From Cyanobium sp. PCC 7001 (GTDB lineage: Bacteria; Cyanobacteriota; Cyanobacteriia; PCC-6307; Cyanobiaceae): a stretch of 64,000 nt of DNA. Location of the stretch: positions 2,186,052-2,250,051 of the forward strand of contig NZ_DS990556.1 of the NCBI RefSeq assembly GCF_000155635.1, written 5' to 3'. The notes beneath the pieces are model-generated. The model did no database searches. It had not been told where the DNA came from and was given only the letters and a program-made list of their open reading frames with translations. Made by a program: the position numbers and the translations under genes. Positions 43,329 to 52,528 of this stretch are shown here, one piece after another. The stretch's first letter is position 1. Each line of letters begins with the position of its first letter.

Positions 43329-44840
43329 TCAGGGCACCTGCATCAGGCCCGGCGGCTTCCAGGAGCCTGCGCCGGGGGGCAGGATCGACGGTGGCTCCGT
43401 CCGCGGCCAGTACAGCCGCATCACCAGATAGATGGGACCGTCGGGCGCGGGCAGCCAGTTGGCTTCCTTGTCCTGGCCGGGCGAATCCCTCTGGATGTAG
43501 AGCGTCAGGGACCCATCGCTGTTCCTGTTCATCGACGGCAGCATCGGGGAGTTGATCAGGTAGCGGTTGATCGGGTTCTTGATCAGGAGCTGGGTCTTGC
43601 CGTCGTACATCGTCACCGACCAGAAGGCGTTCACCGGCGGCAGCTGGTCCTTCGCGAAGGTCAGCGTGTAGTTGTGTTGGCTGCCGTCGAGCAGATCCCC
43701 GTTGGCCAGCGTCCTGGTGAGGGGATACATGGCTTCGATGGCATCGTTGCCGTAGATGCCGCCCTTGGCGGCCGCGGCGCGCTTGAGCCAGTCACCGTTG
43801 TAGAAGGCACGGTCGCCGAAGAGGGAGCCCACCGTCCAGCCGTTGATGTCCTTCTGCCCGCTCTCCAGGTATTGGTCGACTTTGCTTTCTCCTCGCTTCA
43901 TCGCCAACAGGATGGCGGCCTTGTGCTCGGTTGGTAGATCCTTGACGTTGAACGTCTTGCCAGGGCCGATGCCGATGCTGGCGAGCCTGGTGCGGATCGA
44001 TTCTTCCTCAGGGCCGGCCGGCGCGAATTGCAGCGAGAAATCCAGGTAGTCAAAGAAGTTGGTCTTCACCAGGTCTTTGGTGACTGTCGGAAACGCGATG
44101 GCCGGAGCCTCTGGCGGGGGTGGTTGGTTGAGGTAGGACGAAAGCGGTTGAACCTTGTAGCCCGCCTGCACCTTCACCACGTTGGGCATATCTTCGGGAT
44201 CGAAGAGCTGGGTGCGGTACGCGGCCAGCGAGAACTCCGTGGTCGAGCGGAACACCTTCTCGATTCCCGGCGGCGTCGTGCCCTCCCAGCTCGGGCCCAC
44301 CACCATGTAGTCGCCGGCGCCATTGCCAGTGGCGCGGCTGCCGATGTAGCCATAGTTGAAGGTATTGCCGTCGATCAGCTGCACGGAGTAGTAACGCGTC
44401 TTCTCCACCGCTGGCACCGAGAGCACGATCGGCTCCGCGCGCAGGTCCATCCACGCCAGCGAGTAGGGGGTGTCGCTGTTGGGAGTGATGACCGCCGTGT
44501 CCTTGTCGGTGAAGACGCGGGCCTCGTTGTGAATCTGATTGAACGGTGCCTTGAACTGGCCGGAGTTCCTGTCCACCGCATACTCGACCATCACGGCGTA
44601 GTTCATCACGATCGGCAGGCCGTAGATGAATCCCTCTTCGGCAATCGCCTGGAGATCGGCGATGCTGGGTGCCTTCACAGCCATCCCTGGGGCAGATGTT
44701 GGGGTGAGGGCGAGGTTGGGCTGGGCCCAGCTGGCAGGTGCGGCCAAGCTGATCGCACTGGAGAGAGCTCCTGGCAGAAGGGTCCATAGTGCACGCTTGA
44801 GCCGGGCACGCTGGAACAGGATCCGGTCCCGGCTTTCCAT
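43329..44840 (-). CDS. DUF1254/DUF1214 secreted protein
   Basis: 503 aa. An N-terminal signal-like region (LLPGALSSAISLAAPASWA) is followed by a DUF1254 domain (EGFIYGLPIVMNYAVM, FTDKDTAVITPNSDTPYSLAWMD in parts, RYYSVQLIDGNTFNYGYIG) and a C-terminal DUF1214 domain (FWSVTMYDGKTQLLIKNP, GSLTLYIQRDSPG, WLPAPDGPIYLVMRLYWP). Such proteins are widespread and uncharacterised, perhaps periplasmic enzymes. GC is lower than in flanking housekeeping genes and the neighbours are also accessory, so transfer is possible. Confidence 0.92.
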   Translation of the reverse strand: MESRDRILFQRARLKRALWTLLPGALSSAISLAAPASWAQPNLALTPTSAPGMAVKAPSIADLQAIAEEGFIYGLPIVMNYAVMVEYAVDRNSGQFKAPFNQIHNEARVFTDKDTAVITPNSDTPYSLAWMDLRAEPIVLSVPAVEKTRYYSVQLIDGNTFNYGYIGSRATGNGAGDYMVVGPSWEGTTPPGIEKVFRSTTEFSLAAYRTQLFDPEDMPNVVKVQAGYKVQPLSSYLNQPPPPEAPAIAFPTVTKDLVKTNFFDYLDFSLQFAPAGPEEESIRTRLASIGIGPGKTFNVKDLPTEHKAAILLAMKRGESKVDQYLESGQKDINGWTVGSLFGDRAFYNGDWLKRAAAAKGGIYGNDAIEAMYPLTRTLANGDLLDGSQHNYTLTFAKDQLPPVNAFWSVTMYDGKTQLLIKNPINRYLINSPMLPSMNRNSDGSLTLYIQRDSPGQDKEANWLPAPDGPIYLVMRLYWPRTEPPSILPPGAGSWKPPGLMQVP

Positions 44841-45006
44841 GTCTGCGTCCGTTCAGGTTGATCACGACGCTAGAGGGGCTGTCATATCCAGCCGCACAGG
44901 CGTAGCCTTTCGTCGCTCACCGACCCTTTGCTCTTGCTCCAAAGCATCAAGCAAGGCATCAACAGCCCCGCTTGATGCCAGCTGCGCCGCCAACCTGCAC
45001 TCCCCC

Positions 45007-45672
45007 TCACCGCTTGGCTCGTTTGCCGCGGTCCATGGCGCTATCGGCTTCATGCAGCATGTCCACAACAGACGAATGCTTGAGCGGCTCGCAGGACACG
45101 AGCCCGTAGGAGAACGCAATCGAATAGGGCAGCGAGAGGGCAGCACAGCGGTGCTGGAGGCCATCGGTGAACCGTGAACCCCGGGTGGTCACCACCACGT
45201 CGGAATCGGCGTTAGTGAGCAGGGCGACAAACGCATCACCACCAAGCCGTGCGAACAAGTCTGAGCTGAGAAAGGAATCTCTCATCTGCTCTGAAAAGAG
45301 CGTCAACACACCATCGCCTTCGGCATGGCCATGCGGGTCGTTGATCGGCTTGAACGTGTCCAGATCGAAGAACACCAGAGTGGCGGGGACCAGCTGACGT
45401 CTATGCAGCTCGAGGCTGTACTTGCTGAACGCCAGGAATCCCCGGCGATTCGAGATACGTGTCAGTTGATCAGACACGGCCCGTTGCACGGCAATGATGT
45501 CGCGCTCCACCATGCCTGCCAGATCGGAGAGCATGGCAGGATTATTGTCGCCGATGCTTGACGTCACCGGATGTCGGCCCGAACGGCCCTGGCCCTTTCC
45601 GGGTTGGTGACTGCTTTCATGAAGCTTTCTGGCCTCATTGGCGATCTGCAGGTCTACTTCGCTTGGGCTCAT
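45007..45672 (-). CDS. degenerate GGDEF-domain protein
   Basis: 221 aa. The GGDEF fold is recognisable from DQLTRISNRRGFLAF, FFDLDTFKPINDPHGHAEGD and the signature loop RLGGDAFVALL. The active loop reads GGDAF: the usual Glu before Phe is Ala, so diguanylate cyclase activity may be lost. No I-site (RxxD) precedes it. The N-terminal 60 residues lack a sensor domain, so it may be a trimmed remnant or a stand-alone c-di-GMP/GTP-binding regulator. The ATG start at 45672 could equally be a later one (MLSDLAGMVERD). GC is lower than in the surroundings. Confidence 0.75.
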   Translation of the reverse strand: MSPSEVDLQIANEARKLHESSHQPGKGQGRSGRHPVTSSIGDNNPAMLSDLAGMVERDIIAVQRAVSDQLTRISNRRGFLAFSKYSLELHRRQLVPATLVFFDLDTFKPINDPHGHAEGDGVLTLFSEQMRDSFLSSDLFARLGGDAFVALLTNADSDVVVTTRGSRFTDGLQHRCAALSLPYSIAFSYGLVSCEPLKHSSVVDMLHEADSAMDRGKRAKR

Positions 45673-46096
45673 TCACTCGCGGTATCGAGCATTTGCGGCA
45701 TCAATGATTCAGGGCATCGATCATTCAGTGCATCGATCCGTCGGTGGGAGTGATGATGTCATCTCGGAAGGCTCCTGAGAATGAACGGGGCGCAGAGTCA
45801 CAGCACGGTGGATGTGGCGAATCTGGATGGCGCCTGTCTGATGCCGGTTCCTCTCCATCCCATGGTCAGGGTCAGCACCCTCCATGGCTGCTTCCGCGGT
45901 CCGTCGTGCTCAGGCCCTCCCGACGATCCCGTTCCGCTTCTCCAGCACCCGCTCCCCTTCCCCCGGAGATGGGCGAGTGCGTCGACTCATCCTCACAGGG
46001 ATCCGCCGAGCGCCATGCCTTGCTTCCAGGGGGCTGTGCGGACGGAGGATGGTGGCTTCTCCGGTGCGTCACCGACCCCGTGACCCAGTTGGCCCC
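45673..46096. other. intergenic region between GGDEF gene and hisC
   Basis: 424 bp with divergent flanking genes. It contains a 16-bp-period imperfect tandem repeat (45698-45738) next to the GGDEF start. The remainder has open frames in several phases but none with protein-like composition or motifs; I see nothing else I can support. Confidence 0.5.
45698..45738. repeat. 16-bp-period tandem repeat upstream of the GGDEF gene
   Basis: Units gcatcaatgattcag (45698-45712), gcatcgatcattcag (45714-45728) and the partial gcatcgatc (45730-45738), separated by 1 base. It lies 26-66 bp before the GGDEF ATG, so it may be an operator; each unit contains an ATCGAT-like palindrome. Confidence 0.55.
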
Positions 46097-47251
46097 GTGA
46101 CCCAGCCGCCGTTCCCCCAGGCCCGCCCGGAGGTGGAGAGCCTGCAGGCCTACAGCGCGCCGCTGGAGGGGCGCCGCGGCCTGCTGCGGCTCGACTTCAA
46201 CGAGAACACCGTGGGCCCCAGCCCCCGCGTGGTGGAGGCCATCCGCCGCATTCCGGCCGATCACTACGCCATCTATCCGGAATACGACGGGCTGCGTGAA
46301 GCCGTGGTGGCCAACCTCGGCGCCGTCGCCCCGGGCCTGGCCCGGCCTCTGGAGCCGGCCCAGATCGGCCTGTTCAACGGTGTGGACGCCGCCATCCATG
46401 CCCTGTTCCACGCCTACGGCGACCGGGGTGACGTGCTGCTCACCACCAGTCCCACCTTCGGCTACTACAACCCCTGTGCCCGCATGCAGGGCATGGTGAT
46501 CGAGGCCATCCCCTACGACCTGCCGGGCTTCGCTTTCCCGCTGGCGGCGATCCGGCAGGCCCTGCAGGCGCCGGAGCCGCCCCGGCTGCTCCTGATCTGC
46601 AACCCCAACAACCCCACCGGCACCCGCCTGCCGCCGGAGCGGATCCTGGAGCTGGCCGCCGCGGCCCCCGCCACGCTGGTGGTGGTGGATGAGCTCTACG
46701 AAGCCTTCACCGGGGACAGCGTGTTGCCCACCGCCGACTTCGCCGCCACTCCCAACCTGCTGGTGCTGCGCTCCCTGGCCAAGACGGCCGGCCTGGCCGG
46801 GCTGCGCATCGGCTTCGCCATCGGGTCGGCCGACGTGGTGGACCGGATCAGCCGCGTGACCGGTCCCTACGACATCAACAGCTTTGCCGTGACCGCCGCC
46901 CTGGCGGCCCTCAACGACCAGGCCTACGTGGACGGCTATGTGGCCGAGGTGCTGCGGGCCCGGTCCTGGCTGCTGGAGCAGCTGCAGCAGGCCGGGGTGC
47001 GCCACCACGCTGCCGGAGGCAACTACCTGCTGCTCTGGCCCGAGCGCCCGGTTGAGGAGGTGGAGCGGCGCCTGCGCGAGGTGGGCATCCTGGTGCGCTC
47101 CATGGCGGGCAAGCCGCTGATCGAGGGCTCGCTGCGGGTGAGTCTCGGCACCACGGCGCAGATGCAGCAGTTCTGGAGCGCCTACGCGGCAATCGAGGGC
47201 CCCGGCGCCGGCACCCTCAGCGCATCACCTGGATCACCGGCCCTTCGCTGA
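46097..47251 (+). CDS. hisC: histidinol-phosphate aminotransferase
   Basis: A 384-aa PLP enzyme of aminotransferase class I/II. Motifs: RLDFNENTVGPSPRVV, ICNPNNPTGT, VVDELYEAF, and the PLP lysine in RSLAKTAGLAGLRIGF. HisC converts imidazole acetol phosphate to histidinol phosphate; the N-terminal LDFNENTVGP favours HisC over other class members, but a broader aromatic or cyanobacterial HisC-like role cannot be excluded. Start chosen at the GTG at 46097, which gives the normal length; in-frame starts further upstream add unconserved sequence. The 3' end overlaps the convergent MBL-fold gene by 35 bp. Confidence 0.88.
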   Translation: MTQPPFPQARPEVESLQAYSAPLEGRRGLLRLDFNENTVGPSPRVVEAIRRIPADHYAIYPEYDGLREAVVANLGAVAPGLARPLEPAQIGLFNGVDAAIHALFHAYGDRGDVLLTTSPTFGYYNPCARMQGMVIEAIPYDLPGFAFPLAAIRQALQAPEPPRLLLICNPNNPTGTRLPPERILELAAAAPATLVVVDELYEAFTGDSVLPTADFAATPNLLVLRSLAKTAGLAGLRIGFAIGSADVVDRISRVTGPYDINSFAVTAALAALNDQAYVDGYVAEVLRARSWLLEQLQQAGVRHHAAGGNYLLLWPERPVEEVERRLREVGILVRSMAGKPLIEGSLRVSLGTTAQMQQFWSAYAAIEGPGAGTLSASPGSPALR

Positions 47252-47966
47252 GGGTGCCCGGCAGGGAGAGGTTCCGGCCTGATCGCTTCACCGGTGTGCC
47301 TCCCAGGGCCTGCAGGAAGGGCTCCACACCGCCCTGATCGCAATCCTTTGGGGCGGTGCCGGTGGTGTACTGCACTGGGATCACCACCCGGGGCTGCAGT
47401 TCGCGCACGATCTCAGCGGCTTCGCTGCCGTCGTACACCTTGGCGCCGCCGCCCACGCCGAGGATCAGCACGTCCGGCCGGCCCAGCAGCACCTTGTCGG
47501 AGGGGCTCAGCCGTGCCGCCGTGCCGCCCAGGTGGGCGAAGCTCAGGCCGCCCTGCTCCCAGCGCCACAGCGTGGACTGGCCGAAGCGCCGGCCCCCCAC
47601 CCGGTCGTGGGGGCCGGCGATGCCCTCGATCTTGAGGCCGCCCACCCGGTAGGAGCCGGGATCCACCAGGAACTTGCCGCTGGCCACCGGCGCCCCTTCA
47701 TCCAGCAGGCGGCTGCTGGCCAGGATCACCGTGGCCCCCACGCGGGGCTCGGCCAGTCCGGCGGCGCAGCCCACGGCCTTGAACGGGTTCACCAGCACGC
47801 TGGCGCCGCCCCCGCGGATCATCAGGGCGCTGTGGCCGTAGCTGGTGATGCTCACCCCGCTGCCGGCCAGTGCCGCGGCGGGCTGCAGCAGCATCCCGGC
47901 TCCGATCCCCAGCCCGGCCCCCAGGGCCAGGGCGCCGCCGGGGCGGCGGAAGGTGGGGGTTGCCAT
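47217..47966 (-). CDS. metallo-beta-lactamase-fold protein with decayed metal site
   Basis: 249 aa. A hydrophobic N-terminus (LALGAGLGIGAGMLLQPAAALAG) suggests export. The MBL fold is seen in ITSYGHSALMIRGGGASVLVNP and LSFAHLGG, like the UlaG group. Where the HxHxDH zinc motif should follow, the sequence reads VILASSRLLDEGAPV, with no His. The protein probably does not bind metal in the usual way and may be a non-enzymatic homologue. Overlaps hisC antisense. Confidence 0.8.
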   Translation of the reverse strand: MATPTFRRPGGALALGAGLGIGAGMLLQPAAALAGSGVSITSYGHSALMIRGGGASVLVNPFKAVGCAAGLAEPRVGATVILASSRLLDEGAPVASGKFLVDPGSYRVGGLKIEGIAGPHDRVGGRRFGQSTLWRWEQGGLSFAHLGGTAARLSPSDKVLLGRPDVLILGVGGGAKVYDGSEAAEIVRELQPRVVIPVQYTTGTAPKDCDQGGVEPFLQALGGTPVKRSGRNLSLPGTLSEGPVIQVMR

Positions 47967-48064
47967 GGCTGGGAGCCTGCCGGGTGGCGCGAAGCTAGCA
48001 GCGCTGTTCGGGCGGGCCTGCCGCCAGGGTTCAGCCTGCGGCCTGGCTCAGCTGCCAGCCGGCC

Positions 48065-48658
48065 TCAGCCCGCCGCCTCGCGCAGGAAATTGGCGAGCAG
48101 GGCGTGGCCGTTCTGGGTGAGCACGCTCTCCGGGTGGAACTGCACCCCCTGCAGATGGGGATAGGCGCGATGGCGCAGGCCCATGATCGTGCCGTCCTCC
48201 AGCCAGGCGGTGATCTCCAGGCAGTCGGGCAGCGACTCCCGTTCGGCGATCAGGCTGTGGTAGCGGGTGGCGGTGAGGGGATTGGGCAGCCCGGCAAACA
48301 CGCCGGCCCCCTCATGCAGCACCGGCGAGGTCTTGCCGTGCATCAGCTCCTTGGCCCGCACCACGCGCCCGCCGTAGACCTGGGCGATCGACTGGTGCCC
48401 CAGGCACACCCCCAGGGTGGGCACGGTGGGGCTCAGGTGCTTCAGCACCTCCAGGCACACGCCCGATTGATCCGGATCGCCCGGCCCCGGCGAGATCAGG
48501 ATCGCGGCCGGGGCCAGGGCCTGGATCTCCTCCAGGTTGAGGGCGTCGTTGCGCTCCACCCGCAGCTCGGCCGCCAGGGGATGGTCCACGGCCAGCTCTC
48601 CCAGGTACTGCACCAGGTTGAAGGTGAAGCTGTCGTAGTTGTCGAGAACGAGAAGCAT
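48065..48658 (-). CDS. trpG: anthranilate/aminodeoxychorismate synthase glutamine amidotransferase
   Basis: A 197-aa class I glutamine amidotransferase. [19 protein letters not shown], the oxyanion strand [10 protein letters not shown], the nucleophile Cys in [12 protein letters not shown] and the His-Glu pair in [13 protein letters not shown] are all present. It supplies ammonia to chorismate-using synthases; as in many bacteria one protein may serve both tryptophan (TrpG) and folate (PabA) synthesis. The synthase subunit is not adjacent. The stop-to-start gap to dgkA is 2 bp. Confidence 0.94.
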   Translation of the reverse strand: MLLVLDNYDSFTFNLVQYLGELAVDHPLAAELRVERNDALNLEEIQALAPAAILISPGPGDPDQSGVCLEVLKHLSPTVPTLGVCLGHQSIAQVYGGRVVRAKELMHGKTSPVLHEGAGVFAGLPNPLTATRYHSLIAERESLPDCLEITAWLEDGTIMGLRHRAYPHLQGVQFHPESVLTQNGHALLANFLREAAG

Positions 48659-48660
48659 GC

Positions 48661-49149
48661 TCAGAAGCCGAGCCGGCCGAGCAGCGGCGGCACCAGCAGC
48701 AGGCCGGCGATGAGCAGCGACGCCAGGGCGGCCACCAGCACCGCGGCGGCGGCGCAGTCCTTGGCCACCCGGGCCAGGGGATGGAACTGGCGGCCGATCG
48801 CCAGATCCACCACCGCTTCGGTGGCGGTGTTGAGCAGCTCCAGCACCAGCACGGCCGCCACCGTGAGCACCAGCAGGGCCATCCGGTCGGCGCTGAGCTG
48901 CAGCCACAGGCCCAGGGCGAACACCACGGCGCCCGTGCTCACGTGGATGCGGAAGTTGCGCTGGCTGCGCAGCCCGTAGACCAGGCCCTGGGCGGCGTAG
49001 CGGAAGCTCGAGGGCAGATCGCCCGCCACCCGCCAGGCACCGATGCGTTTCTGCGGCTGGCGCTGTTGCGGCTGCCGCCGCGCCGGGAGCGGTGGAGGTG
49101 CCTCCATCAACCGGGGACGGGGCTCGGGGCGGGGGAGGGGGCTGGTCAT
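48661..49149 (-). CDS. dgkA: diacylglycerol/undecaprenol kinase
   Basis: A 162-aa prokaryotic DgkA-family integral membrane kinase. A Pro/Arg/Gln-rich N-terminal extension of about 45 residues precedes [22 protein letters not shown], then three transmembrane segments with the active-site motif [14 protein letters not shown]. It recycles lipid alcohols (diacylglycerol or undecaprenol) at the cytoplasmic membrane. Lies directly after ybeY, as in many cyanobacteria and Firmicutes. Confidence 0.95.
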   Translation of the reverse strand: MTSPLPRPEPRPRLMEAPPPLPARRQPQQRQPQKRIGAWRVAGDLPSSFRYAAQGLVYGLRSQRNFRIHVSTGAVVFALGLWLQLSADRMALLVLTVAAVLVLELLNTATEAVVDLAIGRQFHPLARVAKDCAAAAVLVAALASLLIAGLLLVPPLLGRLGF

Positions 49150-49163
49150 GGCTTAGGCGCACC

Positions 49164-49748
49164 TTACCGCCGTTGTCCGCCCTGCCCAGGGGTGAGCAGC
49201 GCGTCCTGCCGGGCCAGCATCGTCGCCAGGCTGGCCTCGTCGGGGTGATCCCAGCCCAGCAGATGCAGCAGGCCGTGGCTGGCCAGGAACCGCAGTTCCT
49301 CCTCGAGGCTGTGGCCATGCTCCGGCGCCTGGCGGAGGGCAGTGTCCACCGAGATCACGATGTCCCCCAGCTCCAGGGGCTCCTCCTCCAGCTCGTCCTC
49401 CAGCCCAGCCGAGGCGGGCCCAGGAGCCAGAGGGGGCAGGCCGTCGAGGTCGTCGTCCTGGGCGGCGAAGGCCAGCACATCGGTGGGGCCGGGTTTCTCG
49501 CGCCACTCCTGGTTCAGGGCGGCGATGCCGGCATCGTCCACCAGGCTGAGGCTCAGGCTGTAGGCCCGGGCCTGGAGCCGCGGCGGCAGTTCGGGCCGCA
49601 GCTGGGTCAGCCAGCCCTGCAGCTCCTGCTGCCAGGCATTGGCAGACAGGCCCGTCGCCAGCCCCGGGGCGGCCTCGAAGGCCAGATCCAGCGCCACCGC
49701 GGGGACCTCCGCGCTGTCCGCCGTGGGCACCTGCTCCTGGCCGGCCAT
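49164..49748 (-). CDS. ybeY: endoribonuclease YbeY (16S rRNA maturation)
   Basis: 194 aa. The zinc-binding motif [11 protein letters not shown] (H-x3-H-x5-H) and the strand [19 protein letters not shown], followed by PTDVLAFA, are diagnostic. An acidic insert (residues about 115-130, [12 protein letters not shown]) lies before the conserved [10 protein letters not shown] strand and makes the protein longer than typical 150-160-aa homologues. Part of the tight minus-strand run with dgkA and trpG. Confidence 0.95.
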   Translation of the reverse strand: MAGQEQVPTADSAEVPAVALDLAFEAAPGLATGLSANAWQQELQGWLTQLRPELPPRLQARAYSLSLSLVDDAGIAALNQEWREKPGPTDVLAFAAQDDDLDGLPPLAPGPASAGLEDELEEEPLELGDIVISVDTALRQAPEHGHSLEEELRFLASHGLLHLLGWDHPDEASLATMLARQDALLTPGQGGQRR

Positions 49749-49754
49749 GGGAGA

Positions 49755-49946
49755 TCAGCCTCCGGGCAGCTGGGGCCGGCCGAGCCAGGCGATCAGCACC
49801 AGAAAGGCCAGCAGCCCCACGGCCGTGAGGCCGAAATGCACCAGGCTCTGGCGGCCCTTGCGCACCATGTTGCGCATGGCCAGCTTCACGAAGCTGGGGT
49901 TCTCCTCCCGGGGTGCGGTCGGGGTCTCGGTGGTGGGGTCAGCCAT
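49755..49946 (-). CDS. DUF3285 small membrane protein
   Basis: 63 aa from the ATG at 49946. The DUF3285 core [27 protein letters not shown] is followed by one transmembrane helix ([14 protein letters not shown]). A conserved cyanobacterial single-pass protein of unknown function. Its start overlaps the prfB stop by 8 bp. Confidence 0.9.
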   Translation of the reverse strand: MADPTTETPTAPREENPSFVKLAMRNMVRKGRQSLVHFGLTAVGLLAFLVLIAWLGRPQLPGG

Positions 49947-51073
49947 CAGCGCCATCCTCGCCGCTGCCCACCTCCACCCCCGCATGCAGCAGGCTCTGGA
50001 TGAAGGGATCGAGGTCGCCGTCCATCACCCCCTGCACGTCGGTGGTTTCGTGCTGGGTGCGCAGGTCCTTCACCAACTGGTACGGGTGGAACACGTAGTT
50101 GCGGATCTGGTTGCCCCAGGCCGCTTCCACGATGTCGCCGCGGATGTCGGCGATCTCGGCGGCCCGCTGCTCCTGGGCGATCACCAGCAGCTTGGCCATC
50201 AGCAGGGCCATCGCCTTCTCCTTGTTCTGGAGCTGGGAGCGCTCCTGGGTGCAGCGCACAAACAGGCCGGTGGGGATGTGCAGGATGCGCACGGCCGTCT
50301 CCACCTTGTTCACGTTCTGGCCGCCGGCGCCGCCGGACCGGGAGGTGGTGATCTCCAGATCCTTGTCGGGGATGTCGAGCTTCACCTCCTCCTCGATCTT
50401 GGGCATCACCTCCACCCCCGCGAAGCTGGTCTGGCGCTTGTCGTTGGCGTTGAAGGGCGAGATACGCACCAGCCGGTGGGTGCCCTTCTCGTTGCGCAGG
50501 TAGCCGTAGGCGTAGCGGCCCTCGATCTCGATCGTGGCGCTCTTGATGCCGGCCTCCTCCCCCTCGCTCAGCTCGTCCACGCTCACCGTCATGCCGTGGT
50601 CCTCCGCCCAGCGGGTGTACATGCGCAGCAGCATCTGGGCCCAGTCCTGGGCGTCGGTGCCGCCGGCGCCGGCGTTGATGGTGAGCACGGCCCCTTCCTT
50701 GTCGTAGGGCCCGCTCAACAGCCGCTCCAGCTCCCAGCGGTCCAGATCGCCGCGCAGGCTGGTGAGGCCCGCGTTGGCCTCCTCCAGCAGATCGCCGTCG
50801 GGCTCCAGCTCGTGCAGCTCCAGGGTGGCTTCGGCGTCGCTCACCGCGGCTTTCCAGCGCTCCAGCTGCTCCAGTTGGGCCTTCACGTCGTCCAGCTGGC
50901 GCATCTGTTTCTGCGCCGCCTGCTGGTCGTCCCAGAAGTCCGGCTGGGAGGCGAGCTGCTCGAGGTCCTGCTGCCGTGCTTTCAGAGCGGGAACGTCAAA
51001 GACAGTCCTGGGCATGGCCCAGGCGGTCAGTGAGCTCGGAGAGGTCGCGCTTGAAGTCGGTGAGGTCGAGCAC
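49939..51073 (-). CDS. prfB: peptide chain release factor 2, with programmed +1 frameshift
   Basis: About 377 aa in two frames. The first 25 codons start at a GTG (51073; the protein begins [20 protein letters not shown]) and end at CTT-TGA-C (50995-51001). A +1 shift at the TGA continues as [15 protein letters not shown] to the end. The RF2 landmarks SPF (RISPFNAN) and GGQ ([11 protein letters not shown]) are present. RF2 recognises TGA and TAA and regulates itself through the in-frame TGA. No Met is seen nearer the start, so the GTG is the best choice; an upstream ATT (about 51105) is possible. Confidence 0.93.
50995..51001 (-). promoter_or_regulatory. RF2 recoding site CTTTGAC
   Basis: The minus-strand sequence CAGGACTGTCTTTGACGTT carries the slip codon CTT, the in-frame stop TGA and the following C, the context known to favour +1 slippage. 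An AGGA stretch 4 nt upstream can act as the internal Shine-Dalgarno stimulator. Confidence 0.93.
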
Positions 51074-51184
51074 CGGCGGTGTGGAAACGTCGCCTCGACC
51101 GTACTCAATGGCGACGGGCGCAGTGGGGCCCCAGTAGCGGCGAAGCCCGCTTTTAGGATCCCTCCAGCCGTGCCGCGTGCCCCG

Positions 51185-51445
51185 ATGGCCCCCAACGTCG
51201 AGATCTACACCTGGCGGGCCTGCCCCTTCTGCATCCGCGCCAAGGCCCTGCTCGACCGCAAGGGTGTGGCCTACACCGAGTACGCCATCGACGGCGATGA
51301 GCGGGCGCGCAGTGCCATGGCCGAGCTCAGTGGTGGCCGCCGCAGCGTGCCCCAGACCTTCATCAACGGCGAGCACGTGGGCGGCTGCGACGACCTCCAT
51401 GCGCTCGAGCGCAGCGGTCAGCTCGACGCCCTGCTGGCTGCCTGA
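51185..51445 (+). CDS. grxC: glutaredoxin, GrxC type
   Basis: An 86-aa dithiol glutaredoxin. Active site CPFC in [17 protein letters not shown], cis-Pro in SVPQTFING, and the C-terminal [10 protein letters not shown]. Reduces disulfides or glutathione-mixed disulfides in the cytosol using glutathione, made by the gshB product encoded 2 bp downstream. The ATG at 51185 gives the usual length. Confidence 0.96.
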   Translation: MAPNVEIYTWRACPFCIRAKALLDRKGVAYTEYAIDGDERARSAMAELSGGRRSVPQTFINGEHVGGCDDLHALERSGQLDALLAA

Positions 51446-51447
51446 CC

Positions 51448-52473
51448 GTGGTGACGTCGTCGGCGTTCTCCGCCCCGGATCCGGTGACCGGGACGGGGGC
51501 CCAGTTGTTCGTGATCGATCCGATCACCCGTCTGAAGCCCGCCAAGGACTCCACCGTGGCCCTGATGCAGGCGGCCCAGCGGGCCGGCCGGCCCGTGTGG
51601 GTGGCCACCCCCGCGGATCTGGCGGCGCGGCAGGCTGACGCCGGCCAGGGCCATGCCGCCTGGGTGCGGGCCCAGCCGCTGGAGCTGGCGGCGATCCGCC
51701 CGGAGCCCGAGGGCTGGGTGGTGCCCGAGCCCTGGTGCCGTCTGGGTGAGTCGCGGCAGCTGCCTCTCACCGCCTTCGCCCATGTGTGGATGCGCAAGGA
51801 CCCCCCCGTGGACGAGGCCTACCTCTATGCCACCCACCTGCTCGATCTGGCCGAGCGTCAGGGGGTGGTGGTGATCAACCGGCCGGCGGCGCTACGGGCC
51901 TGGAACGAGAAGCTCAGTTCCCTGCGCTGGAGCCACCTGATGGCGCCCACCCTGGTGGCCAGCCGGGTGGAGGATCTGGCCGCCTTCACGGCCGAGCACG
52001 CCGAGGTGGTGCTCAAGCCCCTGGGCGGGCGCGCCGGCCAGGGGGTGGTGTTCGCCTCGGCGGCCAGCCCCGGCCTGCGGGCCCTGCTGGAGCTGGTCAC
52101 GGTGCAGGAGCAGCTGCCCGTGATGGTGCAGGCGTTCCTGCCCGGGGTGAAGGCCGGCGACAAGCGCATCCTGCTGGTGGATGGCGAGCCGCTGGGGGCC
52201 GTGAACCGGGTGCCGAGCGGTGGCGAGTTCCGCAGCAACCTGGCGGTGGGTGGAGCGCCCCAGGCCACCGACCTCACCGAGCAGGAGCGCCGCATCTGCG
52301 CCGAACTCGCCCCCGCCCTGCGCGCCGAAGGCCTGTTCTTCGTGGGCATCGATGTGATCGATGGCCGGCTGAGCGAGATCAACGTGACCAGCCCCACCGG
52401 CATCCGTGAAGTGGAGCGGCTCGGCGGCCTGCCCCTGGCGGATCTCACCCTGGAAAAACTGCCCCGCCGTTGA
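51448..52473 (+). CDS. gshB: glutathione synthetase
   Basis: A 341-aa ATP-grasp enzyme joining gamma-glutamylcysteine and glycine. Landmarks: [57 protein letters not shown] (ATP-grasp loop), [20 protein letters not shown] and [12 protein letters not shown]. Starts at the GTG 2 bp after the grxC stop, so glutaredoxin and glutathione supply are coupled. A hairpin (GCCTGGC/GCCAGGC, 52490-52519) follows it. Confidence 0.96.
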   Translation: MVTSSAFSAPDPVTGTGAQLFVIDPITRLKPAKDSTVALMQAAQRAGRPVWVATPADLAARQADAGQGHAAWVRAQPLELAAIRPEPEGWVVPEPWCRLGESRQLPLTAFAHVWMRKDPPVDEAYLYATHLLDLAERQGVVVINRPAALRAWNEKLSSLRWSHLMAPTLVASRVEDLAAFTAEHAEVVLKPLGGRAGQGVVFASAASPGLRALLELVTVQEQLPVMVQAFLPGVKAGDKRILLVDGEPLGAVNRVPSGGEFRSNLAVGGAPQATDLTEQERRICAELAPALRAEGLFFVGIDVIDGRLSEINVTSPTGIREVERLGGLPLADLTLEKLPRR

Positions 52474-52489
52474 TACGTTAGCCGCCGCA

Positions 52490-52519
52490 GCCTGGCCGAC
52501 GTCCTGAGCCCCGCCAGGC
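52490..52519. terminator. hairpin after gshB
   Basis: 7-bp perfect arms GCCTGGC (52490-52496) and GCCAGGC (52513-52519) with a 16-nt loop, in the gap before the Coq4-like gene. It may separate transcription of the two; no U-tract. Confidence 0.3.
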
Positions 52520-52528
52520 CGCGCTGCG

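Noticed and set aside
45781..46083. 100-aa plus-strand open frame between the GGDEF gene and hisC
   Set aside because: No domain, atypical composition, and the neighbouring frames are equally open; not supportable.
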